A stretch of DNA of 64,000 bases, taken from Aeromonas allosaccharophila (GTDB lineage: Bacteria; Pseudomonadota; Gammaproteobacteria; Enterobacterales; Aeromonadaceae). The stretch is taken from assembly GCF_000819685.1 (NCBI RefSeq), contig NZ_CDBR01000109.1, positions 1 to 64,000 on the forward strand. The letters are read 5' to 3'. How positions within the stretch are numbered: the stretch's first letter is position 1; every line of letters begins with the position of its first letter. This document shows positions 1 to 8,073 of the stretch, in pieces. The translations under genes and the position numbers were made by a program. Under the pieces are notes generated by a model that was not told the origin of the DNA, did not search any database, and saw only the letters and a list, made by a program, of their open reading frames with translations.

Positions 1-3000
1 GCGGCCCCGGCGCCGACCGTCACCATCGTGGATGACACTAACAACGATCAACTGCTGAGCAAGGGCGAGATTGGTGATAACCAGGTGCAGGTGAAGGCCG
101 AGGTCAATCACACCGAGCTGACCGCGGGTGGCAAAGTGAGTCTGACCATCAGCAATGGCGATGTCACCAGCACCGTCGAGCTGAAGCTGGTGAGCGGGGT
201 GCTGCAGCTGGCCAATGGCCAGCCGGCGACTGGCTTTACCTATGACAACGGCACCATCAGCTGGACCGAGACTACCCCGGCGGATGGCAAGTCACTGAGT
301 GTGAGTGCCACTCAGACAGACAAGGCGGGCAACGAATCCCTGCCTGGCAGTGACACAGCTCTTGTTCTGGCTGCCCCTACTACCTCGGGTGGTTATGCCC
401 ATGGAGAAGAAGATATGCCGCTTACTTTGAAGTGGAGCGACTTCAAGGTAAGCGATGCTGATACACCTGCGACGCAGTTATCGATCAAGATCACCTCGCT
501 GCCGGCAGATGGGAAGTTGCTGTTCGATGGCGATGTCGTGACACAGACGCAGCTGGATGCCGGGCTGACCATCAACCAGGCCGATATCGTTGCCGGCAAG
601 CTGCAGTTCCTTCCTGATCCGCATGAGGCGAGCGGGTCGGCGGGCAGTGCTGCAAACACCGGTGCGGACGGTAACAAGCAGGGGGATTATGCGTCGTTCG
701 GCTATCAGGTGAGCGACGGGGTAAACAACAGCGGTAATGCGACCTTTGTGGTTGACGTCAAGCCGGTGGTCGACGGCGTGACGCTGAAGGTTGAGCTGGT
801 GAGTGGCGGGTTTGTGCCGGGCGCGGTGAAGGTCGAGCAGATTGTGTCCGGCCTGAATGGCAAGACGCCTTCTACGTCGCCGACTGGCGGAGATGATTAT
901 CTGGTTTCCAAGGATGGCAGCTGGGTCTTGGGCGGCGGCGGCAACGACACCATCAAGTACGGCAGTGGCACCGACTTCCAGGCAAAGGGCGAGGCTGGCG
1001 ACGATACATTGATCGGTGGTGCGAGTGTCAATGACCATCTGATCGGTGGTGACGGGGACGACATCCTGATCGGCGGCAAGGATACGGCATCCTCGGTCAA
1101 ACTGGAGGGCGATGCGGGCAACGATACGCTGATTGCGCAAAGCCTGAAGGCGACCACGGCCTATTACGGTGGGGACGGGAAAGACGTGGCCTATGTCCCT
1201 GGCTCAATGAAGGATTTCCAGCTGGTGATGGGCGGTTCGCCAAATCCATTTGATTATCGACTGATTTATACAGGTACTAATGATGGGCCCAACAAACCCG
1301 TCCATGATTTTTACAGTGTTGAGACTCTTTACCTGCAAGATGGCAAGTATGAGTTCAAGGATGGCAAGCTGACTAAGGTGGCGGATCTGGCGACCTTGAA
1401 GGTTGATGTTGACCTGAAAGATACCGATGGCAGCGAGCGCTTCACCGATCTGACCATTACCGGCCTGCCGACAGGTGCCGTGGTGCAAGGCGGCATCCCG
1501 CAGGCCGACGGCAGCTGGAAGGTGCCGGCCAGCATGCTGGATAAAGACGGGAAAGTGTCGCTGCAGGTGGAGTTGCCTGTCGATAGCCAGAATATCAAGG
1601 TGACCGTGGTGGCAGGCTCGCAAGAGTATGACATGAATGGTCAGCCGATAGTCGATGAAGTGAAATATACCGAAGCGGATGCTGGTTTTATGGTCAAGCC
1701 CACCACTAATCCGAATGGGGACAATGGTACGTCAGACAAGCCTGTTGAAGGGGGCCGTGGTGATGATGTGTTGCTGGGGGATATTGGTGGTATCAAGACC
1801 TCGGTTGAACCGGGTAAAAACTACAATATTGCACTCATTGTCGATACATCGGGCAGTATGCGTTATGACCTTGCTGGTAATCAAAATGCTACACAGGAAT
1901 GGGATAGAAGCTGGTCTCAGACTCCTGAGCAATATGCAGCGTCCCGGATGAAATTGACGATTGATGCACTCAAGGTGTTAGCGACGCAATTAGCTGACCA
2001 TGATGGTACCGTTAATATCACTCTGATTGGTTTTAATGAGACTGCTGCTGACGCTCTACCTTTCAATAACTTGAGTGCAGCCAATCTGTCTGATTTGATT
2101 AGCAAAATTAATTTGTTGAGCGCAGATGGTGGAACTAACTACGAGGATGCCTTTATCGAGGCAACCGCGTGGTTCAATACCCAGCCTGGTAGTGAGACAG
2201 ATCTGAAATTCGAAAACCTGACCTACTTCTTGACTGACGGTGATCCCACTGTGCACAACGGTGACTCCTCGTCCGGTGGTACTACTGATGATGCAGACAT
2301 GCGGAAGGCCATCGATGCCTTTACATCACTGTCGGGATTGAGCGGGGTCAAGGCGATTGGCATTGGTGCCGGCGTGACGGTGGAGAACCTGAAGTATTTC
2401 GACAATACCCAAGTGGCCGGCCCGGGGAGTCAGTATAGTCAGTCAGAAATACTAAATGACTTCTCGAATAGTAACGGTGTGTGGAAAGCGAATAGCTGGG
2501 TTAAATCTGGCGATAGTTCCGGCACTGTTGTGAGAGACAACGGTAAGATTGAGTTGACTGATAAAGACTATAACGGTGCGTCGATCTTTACCAGTGGAGC
2601 ACTGGCAGTCGAAGCGGGTAATGGCATCCGCTTTGATTTGTCTACAGATAGCAATTTTTCTTCCGGTGACAGTTTCTCGGTGCAATTACAGCGCAAGGAT
2701 GGCTTGAGATGGGTCGATGTCGGAAGCGCCGTGAGTGCGACCGGTACCATTAACAGTGGTCCTCTGGCTGCTGGCGATTATCGCTATGTCTTTACATTAA
2801 GCGATATAGATGATGGTCTGAGTTGGGATCGGGATCGGGGTTGGTATTGGGATAACACGTCGGCCACGTTGGTGATTGATAACCTCGCTAAGGTGACGAA
2901 CTATCCGCTGGTTGGCCAACCCGACATCATCACCACGGCAGACCAGCTTAAGGCCGTGTTGGTTGGCGGTTCGACCACCAATACACTTGCTGAAGTGGGG

Positions 3001-3789
3001 GCTGATGTACTACACGGTGGCACGGGTAACGATATCCTGTTCGGGGATGCCATCAACACCGACCACCTGCCCTGGGGAAGTGCGGGTAATCCTGCCAAAC
3101 CGGCAGACTGGGTCGATGGTAAGGGACTGGATGGTCTGACCCAGTTCCTGACCTTGAAAAACGGCTATGCGCCCAGCTCCCTTGAGCTTTACGAGTACAT
3201 CAAGGGGAATGCCAAGTCATTTGATGTGGCGGGTGATACCCGAGGGGGGAGCGATAAACTGCACGGTGGTCTTGGGGACGATATCCTCTTCGGGCAGGGT
3301 GGTGACGATGAGCTCTATGGTGAAGATGGCAACGATATCCTTTATGGCGGCACTGGCAGTGACAAACTGTATGGTGGTTTGGGTAACGACATTCTGACCG
3401 GTGGCGAAGGTAAAGATTCCTTCGTATGGAATCAGGGGGATGCCAGTGTCAGCAATCCTGCCGTTGATGTCATTACTGATTTTAACAAGACGGCCAATAA
3501 TGCTGTCGATGGGGACCAGAAGGATGTCATTGACTTGAGCGATTTGCTCGATGCACATAGCAGCAAGAGTGTGGCATCCCTTAAAGAGCTACTCTCCATT
3601 TTTGAAGATAACGGCAAGGTTCGTTTGGAAGTGAGAGATGACACAAGTGATCATAAATTGATGCAAACAATAGTGTTGGAAGGTCACTCTTTTGCCTCAC
3701 TGACAGGAAATGCATATACGGCTCAGAGCCAGGCCAGTCAGGTTATCGACTATATGTTGCAAAACCACTTGCTCGACATCGACAAGTAA
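1..3789 (+). CDS. Large RTX/VWA surface adhesin, C-terminal part (5' partial)
   Basis: The reading frame is open at the first base (GCG GCC CCG), so the gene starts outside the window and only the last 1262 codons are seen. The visible part begins with Ig/cadherin-like repeat sequence. Glycine-aspartate calcium-binding nonapeptides follow (about 930-1110). A von Willebrand A domain (about 1820-2400) carries the MIDAS motif DTSGS at 1842 and a later FLTDGD. A second RTX block (about 3010-3430) and a short C-terminal segment typical of type I secretion substrates close the protein. This order matches LapA-like biofilm adhesins secreted by an ABC exporter. The exporter, the N-terminal retention module and any LapG cleavage site are not in view. 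Codons between 1800 and 2500 look more AT-rich than the flanks, suggesting domain shuffling. Confidence 0.9.
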   Translation, partial: AAPAPTVTIVDDTNNDQLLSKGEIGDNQVQVKAEVNHTELTAGGKVSLTISNGDVTSTVELKLVSGVLQLANGQPATGFTYDNGTISWTETTPADGKSLSVSATQTDKAGNESLPGSDTALVLAAPTTSGGYAHGEEDMPLTLKWSDFKVSDADTPATQLSIKITSLPADGKLLFDGDVVTQTQLDAGLTINQADIVAGKLQFLPDPHEASGSAGSAANTGADGNKQGDYASFGYQVSDGVNNSGNATFVVDVKPVVDGVTLKVELVSGGFVPGAVKVEQIVSGLNGKTPSTSPTGGDDYLVSKDGSWVLGGGGNDTIKYGSGTDFQAKGEAGDDTLIGGASVNDHLIGGDGDDILIGGKDTASSVKLEGDAGNDTLIAQSLKATTAYYGGDGKDVAYVPGSMKDFQLVMGGSPNPFDYRLIYTGTNDGPNKPVHDFYSVETLYLQDGKYEFKDGKLTKVADLATLKVDVDLKDTDGSERFTDLTITGLPTGAVVQGGIPQADGSWKVPASMLDKDGKVSLQVELPVDSQNIKVTVVAGSQEYDMNGQPIVDEVKYTEADAGFMVKPTTNPNGDNGTSDKPVEGGRGDDVLLGDIGGIKTSVEPGKNYNIALIVDTSGSMRYDLAGNQNATQEWDRSWSQTPEQYAASRMKLTIDALKVLATQLADHDGTVNITLIGFNETAADALPFNNLSAANLSDLISKINLLSADGGTNYEDAFIEATAWFNTQPGSETDLKFENLTYFLTDGDPTVHNGDSSSGGTTDDADMRKAIDAFTSLSGLSGVKAIGIGAGVTVENLKYFDNTQVAGPGSQYSQSEILNDFSNSNGVWKANSWVKSGDSSGTVVRDNGKIELTDKDYNGASIFTSGALAVEAGNGIRFDLSTDSNFSSGDSFSVQLQRKDGLRWVDVGSAVSATGTINSGPLAAGDYRYVFTLSDIDDGLSWDRDRGWYWDNTSATLVIDNLAKVTNYPLVGQPDIITTADQLKAVLVGGSTTNTLAEVGADVLHGGTGNDILFGDAINTDHLPWGSAGNPAKPADWVDGKGLDGLTQFLTLKNGYAPSSLELYEYIKGNAKSFDVAGDTRGGSDKLHGGLGDDILFGQGGDDELYGEDGNDILYGGTGSDKLYGGLGNDILTGGEGKDSFVWNQGDASVSNPAVDVITDFNKTANNAVDGDQKDVIDLSDLLDAHSSKSVASLKELLSIFEDNGKVRLEVRDDTSDHKLMQTIVLEGHSFASLTGNAYTAQSQASQVIDYMLQNHLLDIDK

Positions 3790-3806
3790 GCCCTCTTCGG
3801 GGCAAT

Positions 3807-3839
3807 AAAAAAGCGGCAGAGCAATCTGCCGCTTTTTTT
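3807..3839. terminator. Rho-independent terminator after the adhesin
   Basis: An 8-bp stem (GCGGCAGA/TCTGCCGC) with a 4-base loop is followed by seven T and preceded by six A. It can act in both directions between the converging adhesin and lipoprotein genes. Confidence 0.9.
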
Positions 3840-3859
3840 ATCTTTGCAGGGAAGCGAAA

Positions 3860-4354
3860 TCAGTTGCCGAGGGTGGCGAACAGGCTCTGCTCCAGGGAGC
3901 CGCGGGAGACGCAGACCGGCTTGATGGACGGGGCCGGTACGCGCTCGCCCGAGGATTCAACGAAGAACAACTCGGTGTTGCCCTTGACGTTGACGGTCGC
4001 CACGCTGCTGTTGCCGCTCTGGGTGATGATCAGGTTGATCTGCAGGTTCGGGTTGCCAAGTGCAACTTTGGAACCCATGGTGCCGCAGTCCAGCCACTCC
4101 AGCCCATCGGCTGACTGGTTGACGTTGGCGGTCATCAAGCCGGAACCTCGCTGGCTGTTCTCGATAGTTAGACCGTGATCGGTGAACCACTTCTCGGCGC
4201 GCGCCCACACCAGATCCACCGGGATCGCCATCTCCTGAGTGTTGTTGGTTGCCTTGGCAATCGGCGGGTTGTAGCGATACTCCTCACCACCGTTATTGTC
4301 ACCCGCACAACCAACCAGCAGCAGCGCCAATGCGCTCCCCATTATCTTTTTCAT
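3860..4354 (-). CDS. Outer-membrane lipoprotein of unknown function
   Basis: This 164-residue protein begins MKKIMGS and has a lipoprotein signal with lipobox LLVGC, so it should be acylated and anchored in the envelope. The rest is polar, with no membrane segment. It has a segment resembling small NlpB/BamC-like lipoproteins (IPVDLVWARAEKWFTDHG), but I cannot assign a family with certainty. The start was moved six codons downstream of the longest frame because the signal peptide begins there. It converges on the adhesin gene and shares a terminator with it. Confidence 0.75.
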   Translation of the reverse strand: MKKIMGSALALLLVGCAGDNNGGEEYRYNPPIAKATNNTQEMAIPVDLVWARAEKWFTDHGLTIENSQRGSGLMTANVNQSADGLEWLDCGTMGSKVALGNPNLQINLIITQSGNSSVATVNVKGNTELFFVESSGERVPAPSIKPVCVSRGSLEQSLFATLGN

Positions 4355-4539
4355 CTTGTCTCTCTCGTCCATATCACCAGGCCATTGGCCAACCGGCGCC
4401 TATTATCGCCGGAGCGACAACCTCTGTCAGCAAGCATCCTGAATCGGGTGTCATGGGGGGAATATCGGGGTGCTTTACAAAATGGGTTTGCTATCATAGA
4501 TTTGCTCGAAATTCCTCCATAAGCGCCCCTGTGACCAAC

Positions 4540-6495
4540 ATGCTCACCCCGGATCTGCTGCAGCAGATCATCGACCAATTGCCAATGAGTATCTTCTGTC
4601 GGGATAAGCATGGGCGTTATCTGTTCGTCAATCGCGAGTTTGCCAGTGAGGCCCATCTGGGCTCGCCTGCCGAGGTGGTGGGCAAGAGTGATGCGCAAAT
4701 GCCCTGGGGCGATGTCTTTCGCGGTGAGGATGATCAGCTGCTGGCGGGAGGTGTGCCGTTGCTTCATCAGCAACTGCATTGCAACCGGGGCGGCGATACC
4801 TGCTGGATGGAGGTGCACAAGATCCCGCTTTACACGGCGCAAGGGGAAGCGTGCGCAGTGTTCGGGGTGGTCAACGAGATTGCCCAGCGCAAGAGCCTGG
4901 AACAGACCGTCAAAAAGCAGCAGTTGTTGCAGCGTTTTCTGCTCGATGCCATTCCTGACCTGATCCGTTTCGATGATCACAACGGGGTATTGCTGGAGTG
5001 CAATCAGGCGTTTCTCGACTTTATCGGTCAGGCGTCGGAGGAGGTGCTGGGTCAGCAGCTGCCGTTCCGGCTGGCCGCGCCGCAGGGGATGGGTCACGGC
5101 GAGTGTTGTCTGCTGGATGCCAGCGGGCAGGGGCGACACATGGAGATCACCCGGGTCGATGTGCCCGATGGTGACGGCCACTCCCTCGGGATCCTGACGC
5201 TGGGGCGCGACATCACCGGTCTGCGTACCACTCAGGCGCAGTTACAGCAGGAGCAGCACTACGACAGTCTGACCGGGCTGCTCAAGCTTTCCCGTTTCTT
5301 GCAGACCAGCCGTCATCTGGGGGGGCGCAGCGCCACGCTGGTGCTGGTCGATCTGCACCATTTTCGCGAGATCAACGATCGCTTCGGGATCCGGATTGCC
5401 GACCGCCTGCTCAGCCAGGTGGCCAAGCGGTTGCAGCAGTTGGTGCCGCCGCGAGCCCTGCTCTGTCGGGTCGCAGCCGACGACTTCAGCCTGCTGCTGC
5501 CAGACTTCAACGAGCCGCTGCAGGAGTGGAGCCAGCATCTGCAGCAGCAGTTGATGGAGCACTATCAGGTAGAAGATCATCGCATCCAGATCCCGGTTTT
5601 TCTGGGGTTGGCCCAGGGGCGGGCAAGCGATGCCGAGCGGTTGCTCAGCCATGCCGAGGCTGCGCTGGCGCAAGGCAAGCGGCAGCAGCAGTACTGCACC
5701 CTGTTTGATCCCGAGTTGCATGCCCGCCTCAAGCGGCGTCAGCTGATCGCCGCCCAGTTACCGCTTGCCATCAAGTCCGCCCAGCTGGTTGCCGTCTATC
5801 AGCCGATCATCTGTACCCGCACTCACCGCCTGCACGGCGCCGAGCTGCTCTGTCGCTGGCCTCATCCAGAGCTGGGGATGATCTCCCCCGATGAGTTCAT
5901 TCCGTTGGCGGAAGAGATGGGTATCATCGGTCAGCTTGGCCAGCTGATGCTGGAGCAGGGGTGTGCCCAGCTGGCGCAGTGGCAAACCGTGCAGCCAGAT
6001 ATGGTGCTCTCCATCAACCTGTCGCCGCTGCAGTTCCGTGATCCGGCGCTCTGTGAGCGGGTCTCTGCCTGCATCGCTCGCCATGGGCTCAAAGCCAGTC
6101 AGCTGGAGTTGGAGATCACCGAAGGGGTGTTGATGGAGAATGCAGACGAGATTGAGACTAACCTCGACAACCTGATCGCCGCCGGTTTTCAGCTGGCCAT
6201 CGATGACTTTGGTACCGGTTACTGCTCGCTGGCCTATCTGCCGCGTTTGCAGGTAGCGACCCTCAAGCTGGATCGCAGCTTCACCCAGGGGCTCGCCAGC
6301 AATACCGCAACCACCGCCATCGTGCGTTCGGTCATCGGGTTGGGCCACGAGCTGGGGATCCGGATCACCGCCGAAGGGGTGGAGACGCCGGAGCAGCAGC
6401 AGTGGCTGACCGAGGCGGGGTGTGATCGGCTCCAGGGTTATCTGTTCAGCCGGCCTCTGCCGCCGGCGGAGTTCGCTGCCAGCTATCTGGCGTGA
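4540..6495 (+). CDS. PAS-PAS-GGDEF(degenerate)-EAL protein, probable c-di-GMP phosphodiesterase
   Basis: Two PAS domains (about residues 8-120 and 130-240 from ATG 4540) precede a GGDEF-like domain and a C-terminal EAL domain. The GGDEF signature is changed to AADDF (near 5470), so cyclase activity is unlikely. The EAL domain keeps its catalytic set: AELLCRW, NLSPLQF, LEITEG, DDFGTG, LKLDRS and AEGVET. The protein is therefore probably a PAS-regulated phosphodiesterase, with the GGDEF part perhaps acting as a GTP sensor. It has no membrane segment. The longest frame starts at 4249 inside the divergent lipoprotein gene; I prefer ATG 4540, or GTG 4531, because PAS homology begins at once. Its position beside a LapA-like adhesin suggests a role in attachment, which is inference. 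Confidence 0.85.
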   Translation: MLTPDLLQQIIDQLPMSIFCRDKHGRYLFVNREFASEAHLGSPAEVVGKSDAQMPWGDVFRGEDDQLLAGGVPLLHQQLHCNRGGDTCWMEVHKIPLYTAQGEACAVFGVVNEIAQRKSLEQTVKKQQLLQRFLLDAIPDLIRFDDHNGVLLECNQAFLDFIGQASEEVLGQQLPFRLAAPQGMGHGECCLLDASGQGRHMEITRVDVPDGDGHSLGILTLGRDITGLRTTQAQLQQEQHYDSLTGLLKLSRFLQTSRHLGGRSATLVLVDLHHFREINDRFGIRIADRLLSQVAKRLQQLVPPRALLCRVAADDFSLLLPDFNEPLQEWSQHLQQQLMEHYQVEDHRIQIPVFLGLAQGRASDAERLLSHAEAALAQGKRQQQYCTLFDPELHARLKRRQLIAAQLPLAIKSAQLVAVYQPIICTRTHRLHGAELLCRWPHPELGMISPDEFIPLAEEMGIIGQLGQLMLEQGCAQLAQWQTVQPDMVLSINLSPLQFRDPALCERVSACIARHGLKASQLELEITEGVLMENADEIETNLDNLIAAGFQLAIDDFGTGYCSLAYLPRLQVATLKLDRSFTQGLASNTATTAIVRSVIGLGHELGIRITAEGVETPEQQQWLTEAGCDRLQGYLFSRPLPPAEFAASYLA

Positions 6496-6508
6496 GACAT
6501 CGCCAGCA

Positions 6509-6544
6509 ACAGCAAGGCCACCTCTCGGTGGCCTTGCTGTTTTA
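6509..6544. terminator. Hairpin terminator between the EAL gene and rraB
   Basis: A 14-bp perfect stem (ACAGCAAGGCCACC with its complement, loop TCTC) is followed by TTT. It lies between converging genes. Confidence 0.8.
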
Positions 6545-6558
6545 CGATGGAGGCAGGA

Positions 6559-6906
6559 TCAATCCTGGAAGTAGGTGCCCCAGCCATCGTAATCCACCCC
6601 GTATTTTTCCAGGATGGGCAGCATCTTGGCGATATCGGCGACGATCGCTTCGACATTCAGCTTGCACTCGATGGTGGCATCGAAGCAGAAGATGGTGGCG
6701 CCGTCATCCAGCTCCATCTCTTCGGCATCGGTCACTTCAAAACCGGCCTTGAACAGGTCAACCGCTGCTTTTTCCAGACGGTCGAAATCCTGGCAGGCGA
6801 AGTGGTGCTCGATGTCGTAATCCACATCGGGATTGCTGCCATCGGCCAGCAGTTCGTTGACGATCTCGGTGGTCTCATCACGCCACCCTTGCATATTCAG
6901 ACTCAT
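6559..6906 (-). CDS. rraB: Ribonuclease E inhibitor RraB
   Basis: This 115-residue acidic protein has the RraB signature: EIVNELLADGS near the N-terminus, the IEHHFA segment, GFEVTDAEE and a C-terminal YGVDYDGWGTYF. RraB binds RNase E and modulates degradosome composition and mRNA decay. The ATG at 6906 (MSLNMQ) is chosen over an upstream one because family homology begins there. The Escherichia protein has an acidic C-terminal tail that is shorter here. The gene is the last chromosomal gene before the tRNA-Phe island. Confidence 0.9.
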   Translation of the reverse strand: MSLNMQGWRDETTEIVNELLADGSNPDVDYDIEHHFACQDFDRLEKAAVDLFKAGFEVTDAEEMELDDGATIFCFDATIECKLNVEAIVADIAKMLPILEKYGVDYDGWGTYFQD

Positions 6907-7120
6907 GTTGCCTCCAGGCGGTATCATTGCGGCAAAGCATACTCGCAGAGTGGATTTGGCTCAATGCGGCGGACCCACAGAGTCTCGAATTTCCATGATA
7001 TTGGCACTGCCGGTAGGGTGTGCGGTAGCCAGCAGGTGCGGGAAACGGGACCGGAATGGCGAATAAATGGTCGCCGCGTTCAGTTGTTGAGCGAACGCGC
7101 TTTTTATCGTGCCATCATGG

Positions 7121-7149
7121 TTGACACTCTGCGCTGGAAAGGGTTTAAT
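7121..7149 (+). promoter_or_regulatory. Original tRNA-Phe promoter (left of island)
   Basis: TTGACA (7121-7126) and TTTAAT (7144-7149) are separated by 17 bp and followed by the GC-rich discriminator GCGCGACG, typical of stringently controlled stable RNA promoters. It now points into a truncated tRNA. Confidence 0.8.
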
Positions 7150-7155
7150 GCGCGA

Positions 7156-7202
7156 CGTTGCCCAGATAGCTCAGTCGGTAGAGCAGGGGATTGAAAATCC
7201 CC
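7156..7202. repeat. Left attachment repeat of the island (attL)
   Basis: These 47 bp are identical to 22358-22404, covering the tRNA-Phe 5' half through the anticodon stem. The wider 84-bp block 7119-7202 matches 22321-22404 with eight mismatches. Confidence 0.88.
7160..7202 (+). pseudogene. Truncated tRNA-Phe, 5' half only
   Basis: The sequence is identical to bases 1-43 of the complete tRNA-Phe at 22362, including the D arm and the GAA anticodon, then diverges at 7203. The T arm and acceptor 3' strand are absent. It is the chromosomal 5' half left behind by the island. Confidence 0.88.
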
Positions 7203-7243
7203 ATGACAGTTTCAATACCACAGCTCTGGACAGCACACCCTAC

Positions 7244-7274
7244 AAGGCTTCGCTTTCAATGCGAGGCCTTTTTG
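7244..7274 (+). terminator. Hairpin terminator after the tRNA half
   Basis: AAGGCTTCGC and GCGAGGCCTT form a 10-bp stem with one G-U pair, followed by TTTT. It would end transcripts from the orphan tRNA promoter. Confidence 0.65.
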
Positions 7275-7283
7275 TTATGCGTC

Positions 7284-7299
7284 TCTGGTCAATCTCTGG
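7284..7299 (+). repeat. Subterminal 16-bp repeat, left copy
   Basis: This copy matches 22064-22079 in 15 of 16 positions in the same orientation. It lies just inside the left end of the island and could be an integrase arm site. Confidence 0.45.
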
Positions 7300-7466
7300 C
7301 AAGGTTGCTCACCGAGCACGGGATTAATAATCCCCGCTTCCTGCTCTGCTGCTTCATCTGACAACAGATAGCAAAATACGCACGCCCCCTCCCCTGCAAT
7401 GACCCCCGCCTCCTTCGAACAACGCGTGCTCTCCCAGTCAACACTTGCGTGATACCGGTTGTATCG

Positions 7467-7529
7467 TGAGCCGAATCCCCAACATTATCGGCTCATTATG
7501 TGAGCCAAATATGTATCCACTTCGGCTCG
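7467..7529. promoter_or_regulatory. Array of TGAGCC/GGCTCA half-sites (putative operator)
   Basis: Two 29-bp units (7467-7495 and 7501-7529) each start with TGAGCC and end with GGCTC, with half-sites 23 bp apart in both. The centre also forms a perfect palindrome, GGCTCA-TTATG-TGAGCC (7490-7506). The array ends next to the winged-helix ORF at 7531, suggesting an operator bound by that protein or by its full-length ancestor. Confidence 0.55.
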
Positions 7530-7530
7530 T

Positions 7531-7743
7531 ATGCGACGTTGCATTGAGAAAATCAAGGTGCTGAATAGGATGCTGGACGGCGGCGAGAACGGTTTTTTGC
7601 AGGGCATCAACGCCAGCCAGTATCAAAAAATGGCCAAGGTCAGTAAAGCCAACGCGACCCACCATCTGGCCGACTTGTTAGAGAAAGGCGGCCTTGAAAA
7701 AATGCCGGGGGGCGGTAGAAATACCCGTTATCAGATCAAATGA
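7531..7743 (+). pseudogene. C-terminal winged-helix remnant of a Fic-family protein
   Basis: The 70-residue frame resembles the C-terminal winged-helix end of DUF4172/Fic-type proteins: a helix with NRMLDGGENGF, then HTH-like KVSKANATHHLADLLEKG and the final PGGGRNTRYQI. No Fic catalytic motif (HxFx[D/E]GNGR) exists upstream in any frame, so the adenylylating domain is lost. No strong ribosome-binding site precedes the ATG. A short DNA-binding protein could still be made because the operator-like repeats lie immediately upstream. The family assignment rests on remembered C-terminal sequence patterns. Confidence 0.6.
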
Positions 7744-8073
7744 CGCCATCAGAATTGTAATTTTGGTCAATGTCCCTTATGGAGGAGCTTATTTAGAAAT
7801 CATGTCCTCACGAAAAGGACCCTATCGAATCCTTTCAAGCTCAGAGTAAACTAGATGAAGAATCTGTTTTACTTGCAAATCGGCAACCAATAGCAAGAAC
7901 TGCGGGGGTCTCGTAACGCCGTCTGCAAGTACCTTCGGCGATGCACTTTTTGACTGGTGAGTTCGGATTCGTTTGGTTTAAGATAGCCATCCAGTGCCTA
8001 TTGCTGTGATAGGTAACTCCCTTTGCTGGTCTCAAGTAAGAAAACAACAAAAAAATAACATAATGGAGTGGTT
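7744..8073. other. Intergenic region of the island, no gene recognised
   Basis: These 330 AT-rich bases hold no convincing coding sequence. A 69-codon minus-strand frame (7841-8050) has no ribosome-binding site or recognisable motif. The stretch ends with GGAG, the ribosome-binding site of the next gene. Confidence 0.5.

Noticed and set aside
4249..4539. N-terminal extension of the PAS-EAL protein.
   Set aside because: It overlaps the divergent lipoprotein gene and carries no PAS homology.
7841..8050. A 69-codon minus-strand ORF left of the exported protein.
   Set aside because: No ribosome-binding site and no motif; kept as noncoding.
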